Positions 55,873-64,000 of a DNA stretch of 64,000 nt are shown here, one piece after another (position 1 is the first letter of the stretch; the number at the start of each line of letters is the position of its first letter). Below the pieces are notes generated by a model that did no database searches, was not told the DNA's origin, and saw only the letters and a list, made by a program, of their open reading frames with translations. The stretch lies in the NCBI GenBank assembly GCA_963731745.1, contig CAVSWT010000010.1:1-64000 (forward strand). The letters are read 5' to 3'. Origin of the DNA: CAVSWT01 sp963731745 (GTDB lineage Bacteria > Bacteroidota > Ignavibacteria > Ignavibacteriales > Ignavibacteriaceae). The position numbers and the translations under genes were made by a program.

Positions 55873-58800
55873 CTAAAATATGTTTCTTTTAATTAATTCT
55901 TTTTCAACCGAACGGAATACAAACTTATTAAGAAAATATTTATAACTGTACATTTCAAATTGATCATGATAAATAAGGTTAAGCGATGCAAGGTAGTTTA
56001 AAATTTCTCGGCTTTTTTCCAATGGAATATTATAAATTTTGGCATGTTCTTTTGCAGTTATCCAGCCATGAATTAATATTGTTGCGATTGTCAAAAGGTA
56101 AACCGGGTCAATATTATTTAGTATTCCCAAAACCAATTTACGTGGTGGTTTTATAGTTATTAAATTTCCTTTAACCGAATCGATTGACTGAAGCCAATAA
56201 TACATTGCCGAAATAATATTTCCTTCAGAATATTCCTCAAGCTTTTTAAAAAATTCAGAAGAGAGTTTTTCCTGTTCTTCTTTTTCAGATTTAACTTTGA
56301 ATATTTTTTTACTGAATTGCCGCATTTCTGAAGGCAAAAATTTTAAGCTGTAGCCGGTAGCCCCATGTCTGCTGAGTATAATGGACTTTATATCTTTTTT
56401 GTGAAGATCTTCGGTTACAATTTTATATTTGAAAGCGGATTCCATTTCAAAATTATGCTTTAAAAAATTCCACGAATGTTTACCAATAGAACACAGCCAG
56501 AACACATTTCTATTAGTCATCGAAACCAAATAAATGAAATTTTTTAAAGCTGAAAAACCATTTATTTGATTAATGAATAGTTTATTTATGTTCTCCAAAA
56601 CTATAATCTTTTTTCTCGACTTATCATTGAAATAGACCAATAGTTCATCAAAGGAAATTATCCTGTTATAACCTAAGAGCTCAGAAAATATTTTTAAAAG
56701 ATCATCCTTATCAGAGATTGTGTCCTTAAATTGATATTGAAGGACTTCTTTATCCTTTAAAGAATTAGTTAAAATAGTATTTATCAAACTTTTTTTACCG
56801 CTTCCAGGTTCTCCAATGATAATAATAGATGAAGATTTATTGATGCTAAAATCTTTGAGAGCAGAATTTATTTTTGTTGACAATTCTTCCTGGCCAATGA
56901 AAAAATCATTACTTTCAAGCGGGGTTCCATCGAAAAGTTTTCTGTATATGAAAGGGAGATTCTGAAGTTTCTCTTGATTTAAATATGCATCTTCAGTGAG
57001 ATATTCTGTTTGTTTAGGTTTTATTAATTTAAAATTAACTAGGGCAGAGGTTACAAAAGATTTAAAATAAAGATTATAATTTCTTTTAATTAATGCGAAG
57101 TACAATTTAATAAATCCGTTAACTTTATTTTGTTGTTTGCCGAGGGATTTTATAAATCGCTGTTTGGTTGCTTCTTTACCTACAAACAAATTAACCTGTC
57201 TTAAAGAACTGTCAATAATTAATTCATTGATTTGGTTAATGATGATATTAACTTTTTCAGTAATTTTTTTATTAACATTTTGTTCAAGTCTATCTATCTG
57301 CTGATTTAATTGTCCCAGCCTTTCCTGAAGTTTTTCTGAAAGAGAATTTGCCAATTCAAGTGCAATTTCAAATCCGGTTTCATCATTATTTTCCAGCTCT
57401 TTCACGGCTGTATTTATATGGAAGTTAACAATCGTGGGAAAATTATTTAACTCTGATAAAGTTATGTTCAAATGATTTATAAGCAGTTCATTTATTTCAC
57501 CTATTTCTCGAGGAAGTTTTTTCTCCAGAAAAGAATGCGCAATCTCCTTCAACGGTACGGAACGAAGCTCCTTAAATTCCGGTAACCTTTCTTCAAAATG
57601 TAAATCGGTTTCTTCAAGTAATAATAGTTTTTCAGGCAGCTGCTTTGATACTTTTGAAAAATCAGTAATTAGATTTTCAATAAGCAAGTTCATTTTTTTA
57701 CTTTTCAAAATTTCATCTAATGAGTAACTGTATTTTCTTATTGTATCAATGAAAATTAAATTTCTTGCGGCTCCCAAATAATCTTTTAACGTTTGAATAT
57801 CATTCAGTTTAATATTTTTTATATTCTTCTTAAACTCAGTTATATTTTTATTCAATTCGTTACTGACCGAACGCAAACTAAAATTTATTTCATCCGATAT
57901 ATTAACAAGTGATTTATTTACTAATTGATTTAGCTGAACTTTAATTTTATTTGTATAAGCTTCCTTCTCAAATAAACCTAAAAAGCCCAAATAATAATTG
58001 ATCCAGTATCGAATTGTCTGTAAAGCGTTTTCTTTTTGTATTTCACTCTCGTTAAATACTTTTGAAAAACGGAAATCACTTTTATTATATTTAAATGTTC
58101 CTGCTACTTTTAAAGTTGCTATAAGCTTGTTAAACGGATTTGCAAGTGCGTACTTTAGTCTTGTACTTATCTCGGAAGTAGTTTCATTTATTTCAGTCTG
58201 GTAAATATTAATTTCATTCACAAATTGATTATGAAGTTCATCAAACCTGGCAAGTAACAAAGTAGATACAGCAATGTTGTCCTTCTCAGCAACAGCAATT
58301 TCAGTAAGCTCTTCCAGGTATTTTAATATGTCAGTATATAAGGCTCGAATTTTTCGAAGCGTAGTTAAGCGTTCATTGCCGACTAAGTTAACGGTTTCTA
58401 AAATTTCACCTGAAGATTCACCAACAAGATAATATCTTGTTAAATTTCTATAGTTGATTTCTCTTTGAGGAATGTATTTTTTGTTTAATAGTTTATTGAA
58501 ACGGATAGAAAATCTGGCTGAAAATTTTGCAATTTTAGCTCTTAAATTATCATCCTCATTTTTTTCATAAAATTCAGGTTCAAGATTTACGAACATCTTC
58601 GTTTGAAGGCCATCAGTTAAATCAACTAAAGAAATAAATAACTCTTTAATTAGTGGTTCCAATGCTACAATATTTTTTTCCCCGGTTTTTCTTTCATCAC
58701 AAAGCTGAATTATCCAATCCGATAAAGTTTTTTTAGTATTTAAAATTTCATCTTTAATTTGTGAAGAAGTTACATTCGATTTAGTTAAGAATGATTTAAG

Positions 58801-60402
58801 CCTGACATATTCGTCAGTATATTTTTCTGTAAAGCTGATTAAAAGCTCAAGTGATTCTTCGCTTCGGAAATAAATAAACTTTTTATCAAAGTCCTTCAAT
58901 ATCTGATAGATTTTAAATAGTATTCCGAATAATGACCGGTTTAATTCTGTATCAGCAAAATCTGGCTCGGCAAATTTAGATTTTATCTCGGCAATTTTTT
59001 TCTTGAGGGCAATTTTATTTTGGGCTTTTGCAGAAACAACTTTGCTTTCTTCAGTAGGTATTTCTTCAATTTCTTCTTCAGCAATTTCCGGCAGCTTTTT
59101 ATCTCTGTTAATTCCAATCTTCAACAAAATCGGGCCTAAAAATAAATTCAGTGCAACCACTGTTGTTATTAAATCCTTAAGCTGTTCACCAAGTCCGGGC
59201 AGCTTTTGGCTTATGACAATAGATAAACCTAGCATTAAACCGCCTATTGGCAGAAATCCTAACCACGCATTTTTTTGAATCGATAAATTTTCTTTTGAAA
59301 TTTTTGCCGCTAGATTAATTGAAAAATAAAGTGCAGCACCGCGGATAATAAATACGGCTAGTCCAATCAAAATCATATTCTGGATGGAAAGAAAATTGAT
59401 TGAGGCTCCAACTACAGTAAAGAATGTTATGAAAATAGGGAGTGAAAGTTTCTGTAAAGGCTGATGGAGATCTTTCCCATATTTAGAAAAGTTTTCAACA
59501 ACAAAGCCAGCGGCAACAAAAACAACTAGTGTTTCTAAGTGGAAATTAGTAGAGAGTTCGCTTCCAAAAACAACCAGCGCTAATATATAAAGCAGAAGTT
59601 CCTTATGAACATATTTTAAATATAAAATTGTTAATCCGCCTAAAGCACTTCCGAAAATAATTGAATATAAAAGTTCTAATCCGAGATCAAGAAAAATTCC
59701 TCCTTCAATTTTACCTTGAGGATAAATCATTGCGGAAGAAATGGTTAATACAAGTGCCAATAAAAGTATAACCAAAACATCTTTAACAATAGCCGTACTC
59801 AAAATTAAATCTATAAATCTGCCTTTAGCTTTGGTTTCATTTTGTACAACCAAAATTAATTCGATAGAAGTTCCAAGGGCAACAACAGATATGATTAAGC
59901 CTGCAGCAATTTTGTAAGCTGCATCGGCATGCATAAGAAAGGGGATAAATGGTGCTAATGCATATACTACTGCTGTTACTAAAATAAAAATTAAAATTGA
60001 TTTAAAGAGAAGTATTAATGTTATGGGTTTAAGTAATTCTTTAATGCCATTAATTTTTAATTCCATTCCAGCAGTCAATGCGATTATACTTAACGTAACA
60101 CTTACGACTAAACTAAGTTCTTTTATTACGTCGATGCTTAAAACTTCAAGTAAATTTATTCCAAGTAAAGCTGCTGAATACGGGCCGAAAATGATTCCTA
60201 TTAATAAATAACCAATTACTTTTGGTAATTTAATGAAAGATAAAATTTCACCAAGCGTGAATGAGGCTAAAATTAAAAAGCCTAATACAACTAAAGTTTT
60301 CGGATTAACTAAAGCAGTTGATTCAACCTGAATAAACTGGATAAATATAAATACAGCAAAAAGTAAAATTATGATGGAGAGCTTCCGTAAGATTGCTATC
60401 AT
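55873..60402 (-). CDS. Giant CPA2 antiporter fused to helical region and P-loop NTPase
   Basis: This 1509-residue protein is intact. Residues 1-430 form a Na+/H+ or K+/H+ antiporter domain with about 12 membrane helices (KLPKVIGYLLIGIIFGP, IALTAGMELKINGIKELL, and an acidic TM residue in STAIVKDVLVILLL). About 440-1170 is a long Lys/Glu/Leu-rich helical region with probable coiled coils (GQLNQQIDRLEQNVNKKI). About 1180-1509 is a P-loop NTPase with Walker A GEPGSGKKS (1196-1204), Walker B-like IIVLENIN (about 1265-1272), a sensor-like WLCSIGKHSW, the stretch ILSRHGATGYSLKF, and a C-terminal winged-helix-like end. KefB/KefC have RCK or KTN regulatory domains instead. I know no standard family with this layout. 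It overlaps the previous gene by four bases. Confidence 0.75.
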   Translation of the reverse strand: MIAILRKLSIIILLFAVFIFIQFIQVESTALVNPKTLVVLGFLILASFTLGEILSFIKLPKVIGYLLIGIIFGPYSAALLGINLLEVLSIDVIKELSLVVSVTLSIIALTAGMELKINGIKELLKPITLILLFKSILIFILVTAVVYALAPFIPFLMHADAAYKIAAGLIISVVALGTSIELILVVQNETKAKGRFIDLILSTAIVKDVLVILLLALVLTISSAMIYPQGKIEGGIFLDLGLELLYSIIFGSALGGLTILYLKYVHKELLLYILALVVFGSELSTNFHLETLVVFVAAGFVVENFSKYGKDLHQPLQKLSLPIFITFFTVVGASINFLSIQNMILIGLAVFIIRGAALYFSINLAAKISKENLSIQKNAWLGFLPIGGLMLGLSIVISQKLPGLGEQLKDLITTVVALNLFLGPILLKIGINRDKKLPEIAEEEIEEIPTEESKVVSAKAQNKIALKKKIAEIKSKFAEPDFADTELNRSLFGILFKIYQILKDFDKKFIYFRSEESLELLISFTEKYTDEYVRLKSFLTKSNVTSSQIKDEILNTKKTLSDWIIQLCDERKTGEKNIVALEPLIKELFISLVDLTDGLQTKMFVNLEPEFYEKNEDDNLRAKIAKFSARFSIRFNKLLNKKYIPQREINYRNLTRYYLVGESSGEILETVNLVGNERLTTLRKIRALYTDILKYLEELTEIAVAEKDNIAVSTLLLARFDELHNQFVNEINIYQTEINETTSEISTRLKYALANPFNKLIATLKVAGTFKYNKSDFRFSKVFNESEIQKENALQTIRYWINYYLGFLGLFEKEAYTNKIKVQLNQLVNKSLVNISDEINFSLRSVSNELNKNITEFKKNIKNIKLNDIQTLKDYLGAARNLIFIDTIRKYSYSLDEILKSKKMNLLIENLITDFSKVSKQLPEKLLLLEETDLHFEERLPEFKELRSVPLKEIAHSFLEKKLPREIGEINELLINHLNITLSELNNFPTIVNFHINTAVKELENNDETGFEIALELANSLSEKLQERLGQLNQQIDRLEQNVNKKITEKVNIIINQINELIIDSSLRQVNLFVGKEATKQRFIKSLGKQQNKVNGFIKLYFALIKRNYNLYFKSFVTSALVNFKLIKPKQTEYLTEDAYLNQEKLQNLPFIYRKLFDGTPLESNDFFIGQEELSTKINSALKDFSINKSSSIIIIGEPGSGKKSLINTILTNSLKDKEVLQYQFKDTISDKDDLLKIFSELLGYNRIISFDELLVYFNDKSRKKIIVLENINKLFINQINGFSALKNFIYLVSMTNRNVFWLCSIGKHSWNFLKHNFEMESAFKYKIVTEDLHKKDIKSIILSRHGATGYSLKFLPSEMRQFSKKIFKVKSEKEEQEKLSSEFFKKLEEYSEGNIISAMYYWLQSIDSVKGNLITIKPPRKLVLGILNNIDPVYLLTIATILIHGWITAKEHAKIYNIPLEKSREILNYLASLNLIYHDQFEMYSYKYFLNKFVFRSVEKELIKRNIF

Positions 60403-61643
60403 CTTTTCTCTCCGGTTATTTCTCCAACATCAATTAAATAATTTTTTGTAGTTGTAAAACCAACTATCGAATAAAAAATCAGAGAAGACAATACGCAGCT
60501 AACAACTATTGGCGTGAATTGATTTTGATACACATTTAAGTAATCAATTACCATTGCAGCTACTATTATATCCGAAGAAAATAAACCTCTGCCAATTTCA
60601 AAGTGAAGTTTTTCAGGATCAAAAGAAGATTTATATGCAAGGTAGCCGGCAATTTTTTTTGTATAAAATCTTAGTACTATAAAACCAATTACAGCCGCAG
60701 CAAAAACCCATTGACTTGCAGGTACCCAATAAAATCCGGCCATTATTACTATTAAAATCCCAAAAGGATGTAGCAGACGATTTAATGATGCATCAATTTT
60801 ATCGCTTATCTTTGAAAGGTTTGTTAGAATTACTCCGAGAATGAAATTCATGTAGAGCGGAGAAAAATTTAAAAAGTAAGCAACGCCGCTGGTGAAAAGC
60901 GCAATTCCTAAAACAGCTACGAATAATTTGTTTTCGTCCTGCTCGCGTCCAATAAAAATAAAAAACAATATTCCAATTACCACTGCTAATAAAAGACTTA
61001 TAACAACCCATTCTGTTGGGGATAAATTTACTTTATTACTTGCGCCCAAATGTATTAGACTAAACAATATTCCATAAATAAAAATATTGAAATTAACATT
61101 AAGGATAGAAGCATTTTTCAGTGCAGAGGAAATTTTACCTGTTAATTTATAACGCTTAACAACTGCATCAATAACAAAATGCGAGGTTACTCCGCCCATT
61201 ACGCTTAATGCATAAGCCGCCGCAATAATCTCAAGTAAATTTTTGCCGTTGAAAAATATGTAGTATAAAATTGCAAATGAACCGCCGCCAATTAAAATTA
61301 AACTGAAAGATATATCCGCAAATGTCAATCTAAAATATTCCGGTTCCAACTTGCTTAAATTTTTAATTTTAAATTTTAAACCATAAGCTAAACCCACAAA
61401 TCCAATTGCGGCCGAAATGCCAGGGCTTAATTGGAGTAAAATATCGTTTGTAATTATTTGAGGATAACTTATTTGGAATGTATTATTAATCCAATTTGAA
61501 AAGGACGGGCCAATTAAAATTCCTAAAAAAATATATTCAATACCCGATGGAACATAAAACCGGCTCTGGATTTTACTAAAAATTAGGTTAGTGCTAACGT
61601 AACCTAAAATTAAAATAATAAGAAAAACAATTAAGGGAGTCAT
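60399..61643 (-). CDS. CPA2-type cation/proton antiporter, 414 aa
   Basis: This is a membrane protein of about 12-13 helices with only a short tail. Segments include FYVPSGIEYIFLGILIGPSF, GISAAIGFVGLAYGLKF and ALSVMGGVTSHFVIDAVV, fitting the Na_H_exchanger fold. It reads first in the five-gene ion operon, and its stop overlaps the start of the giant antiporter (ATGA). The pair may act as a heteromeric exchanger, with the NTPase on one partner; that is inference. The ion specificity is not known. Confidence 0.75.
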   Translation of the reverse strand: MTPLIVFLIILILGYVSTNLIFSKIQSRFYVPSGIEYIFLGILIGPSFSNWINNTFQISYPQIITNDILLQLSPGISAAIGFVGLAYGLKFKIKNLSKLEPEYFRLTFADISFSLILIGGGSFAILYYIFFNGKNLLEIIAAAYALSVMGGVTSHFVIDAVVKRYKLTGKISSALKNASILNVNFNIFIYGILFSLIHLGASNKVNLSPTEWVVISLLLAVVIGILFFIFIGREQDENKLFVAVLGIALFTSGVAYFLNFSPLYMNFILGVILTNLSKISDKIDASLNRLLHPFGILIVIMAGFYWVPASQWVFAAAVIGFIVLRFYTKKIAGYLAYKSSFDPEKLHFEIGRGLFSSDIIVAAMVIDYLNVYQNQFTPIVVSCVLSSLIFYSIVGFTTTKNYLIDVGEITGEKR

Positions 61644-61904
61644 TTAATGTTTGTTGATGACAAAAAATATCAAATTAAACTTATTCTTAGAGGAAAAATA
61701 GCATAGTCTCATAGAAACCCAAAAAATTGTTAAATAAATTTAATCAAAAAATAATGTAAACTGAATGATAACCAATTAAATTCTTTTATGCTGAATAGAT
61801 TTTATCTGAACGATTTTTATTATAATTGCTTGCAAAATTAAAACGATTTTTCACATCTTTCTTTTTCTACAGATTCTGAATTAATATTAATTCGAGAGGC
61901 AGAT
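61644..61904. other. Divergent promoter region
   Basis: This AT-rich gap of about 260 bases sits between the ion operon (minus) and the amylase gene (plus) and must hold promoters for both. Candidate elements are AT-rich and degenerate; I see no clear palindrome or repeat. Confidence 0.4.
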
Positions 61905-63855
61905 ATGCGAATTAGATTTCCCCATTTATTTCTCATTTCGCTGTTTTTGATTTTTTCCGGAAAACTTTGTTCACAAGATTTTATACTTCAAGGCTGGTAT
62001 TGGGATTATCCTAAAACTATAAATGGTTTTAATTGGGCGGATACTTTAAGACATAAAGCAAATGAATTAGCACAAAGCGGCTTCACCTATGTTTGGCTTC
62101 CTCCATTTGTGAGAACAAGTTTTGGGAGTGGAAGCAATGGTTATGATCCCAAAGACCTATTTGATCTTGGGGAATTTGGATTAGGGCCAACTCAATTTGG
62201 AACGAGAAAAGATGTGGACAGCCTGATTACAGTTTTTAATCATGCCGGTATTAAAGCGGTTGCTGATGTTGTTTATAACCATAGAGACGGTGGGTTGCCT
62301 GAAGATAATCCAGCAGTAGAAGGCTGGATTGAAAATTTTAATTCATCTAAAATAAATGATGGTGATAATCCTTTCCCATCAGATAGAGTAAGATATTTCA
62401 TTCCGATTGGAGGAAACACTAACGTTGGCAGCGGAACGTATTATTTTAAAATTCGATCGGCTTCACTTAATCCTGAATTTTTCGGTAAGCCTTATAAAAT
62501 TTTTATTTGGACGAACAAGATTGGATGGCAGGGTTTGGAAGATTCAAGCGAAACAGAACCAAATGGGGGAGTGGATTGCAGTCAACCGGATAATAAAATT
62601 CAGCTGGGAAGAAATTATGCTGCATCAGTTGACGACGGCGGCTGCGGTATTGATGAGTTTTCTTTGAAAATCGATACTTCAGATTTTAATATCGCGGGAG
62701 ATACTATTTTTGTAACTCTAACGAATATTGATGGTAAATATGCAGATCAATTTATTTATGGATTATGGTATGATAACGGAATTTCGGGATCCGATATCCA
62801 AAGCAAAATAGAATATCAAACTTATACTAACTTTAAAAAGCTGCCAAGTAAAAGAGGAGGAATGGATTGGCACAACTTCAAACCTAATGGAAATCCGACT
62901 CATCTTTCCGGTGATCAAGACGCAATGTATTTTTATTATGATTATGACCAAAATGTAAAAAGCACAAAAGATACTTTATTCGCCTGGACAAAATGGCTAT
63001 GGGATGATGTTGGAATCAGAGGATTTAGAATGGATGCGGTAAAACATTTTCCTCCTTCGTTTGTTAGTAGAACTTTTAAATTATCTTCACAGAAAAAAAA
63101 TTACTCCAGGTTTAGTAGTAGGAGAATATTTTGATTCAAATCCTTCGGTTTTGCTAAAATGGATAAATGAAGTTAAATCCAAATTAAACAAAGTTACTTC
63201 GGTATCAATAAAACCGCGTCTATTCGATTTTGCTCTTCGAGATGCATTGAAAAATGCCTCTGATAATTTTGGTTATGATGTAAGAAATATATTTAATTCA
63301 AGTATTGCTGATAATGGAGGAAATGGTTTTAACGCTGTTACATTCGTTAACAACCATGATTTTAGAGATGCTGGACAGCCGGTTGAGCACGATCCAATTT
63401 TAGCTTACGCATATATTCTGACAAATAATCAATTAGGAATTCCAACTGTTTATTATCCTGATTATTATTCAAAAATGAAAAGTGATATCGATTCTTTAAT
63501 TTCAATTCATAAAAAATTTATAAGGGGTGCATCATCACGGGATTATTTAAGCAGGTTTGATACCCCATATTCCCAGAATTTCATTTCCGGAATTGCGTCT
63601 ACTACTTTGATATATCAACTAATGGGAATTTCAAACAATAGAGATGTAATCGTCGCAATCAATTATGCGGGAGAAACTTTAAAGATAGATCAAGAAATAA
63701 ATATGGCAAATTTACAGGAAGGCGATACTTTTACAGATGTAATTGGAAATTCAAAGTTTCCGTTTGCTGTTGTAAACAATAATCAAATTTATATTGAACT
63801 GCCGCCTAGAAGTTATTCCGTTTGGGTGAAAGATGAAAAGCGGAGGAGTAATTAA
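61905..63855 (+). CDS. Secreted GH13 alpha-amylase (one frame break)
   Basis: The first frame starts at ATG 61905 with a signal peptide (to about residue 23, KLCSQ). GH13 motifs: KAVADVVYNH (region I), GFRMDAVKHF with the nucleophile Asp (region II), VVGEYFDSNP with the acid/base Glu (region III) and FVNNHDFRD (region IV). Between regions I and II an inserted strand-rich domain (about 150-300, with TYYFKIRSASLNPEFF and GCGIDEFSLKIDTSDF) is unusual. One extra base near 63,065 displaces the frame; region III lies in the second frame (63,061-63,855). The whole protein is about 649 residues. It should cleave alpha-1,4-glucans outside the cell. Confidence 0.8.
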
Positions 63856-64000
63856 AATTATACCTTAATGTGAAAGTCAAAAATCAAAATCCAAAAGTCA
63901 AAATTATTAATATTTTCTAACCACGCAGCTCAGTTCTTGAGTGAAGAGTAAATTATTATTCATTAAGTTATTAACATTATAAATAAACCCAATTTCTTTA
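63856..64000. other. AT-rich window end
   Basis: Following the amylase stop there are 145 bases with no gene. A short repeated phrase (AAAGTCAAAAATCAAAATCCA, then AAAAGTCAAAATT) is noted. The window ends before the next feature. Confidence 0.4.

Overview
The window is AT-rich chromosomal DNA that most likely comes from an Ignavibacteria-type member of the Bacteroidota/Chlorobi group. The best evidence is a secreted protein ending in the Ignavibacteria-style type IX secretion sorting domain (NYPNPFNPST near 28,650). Supporting signs are Bacteroidota-like -7 promoter elements (TAnnTTTG), weak Shine-Dalgarno use at many genes, and dispersed palindromic repeats between genes. No rRNA, tRNA or CRISPR array was seen.

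Layout. 1-4,250: repeat-rich, gene-poor DNA with a small hypothetical gene on each strand and a complete two-ORF IS3-family insertion sequence. 4,258-19,310: a defence island. It has a type I restriction-modification backbone (hsdR, hsdS, hsdM), a PHP/SMC-like ATPase of TrlF type, a ScoMcrA-like PD-(D/E)XK protein, a RecQ helicase fused to a phosphoribosyltransferase, and a DprA-like protein. A decayed first copy of the hsdM start, an orphan MNT nucleotidyltransferase and a REP-type tyrosine transposase split the island. 19,716-32,717: a copper/silver resistance region with an HYC_CC_PP-type Cys protein, a CusCBA-like RND pump, stand-alone metal-binding domains, a Met/His-rich T9SS-secreted protein, two Met-rich periplasmic paralogues, tiny Cys-rich membrane proteins, a SHOCT protein and a CopB-like P-type ATPase. 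32,746-37,834: a DUF4396 membrane protein, two c-type cytochromes, an SdiA-regulated-like secreted protein, an OB-fold lipoprotein and a broken metallophosphoesterase. 38,192-42,059: an etfB-etfA-acyl-CoA dehydrogenase operon.

42,094-52,028 (minus strand) is a five-gene signalling operon: TolC-like protein, PhnD-like binding protein, HisKA_2 kinase, and two REC/PAS histidine kinases. 52,347-61,643 (minus strand) is a five-gene ion operon: CPA2-type antiporter, a 1509-residue antiporter fused to a long helical region and a P-loop NTPase, an MscS channel, and KtrB/KtrA-like potassium uptake. The window closes with a secreted GH13 alpha-amylase.

Several genes are interrupted by single-base frame changes, nearly all equivalent to one extra base (hsdR, TrlF, hsdM, cusB, the T9SS protein, one kinase, the amylase); a minority need a two-base skip (one hsdR site, recQ, the phosphoesterase). 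This could be real decay or residual indel error in the assembly, and I cannot separate the two from sequence alone. The most unusual items are the antiporter-NTPase fusion and its operon, the TolC/binding-protein/kinase operon, and the mosaic defence island.
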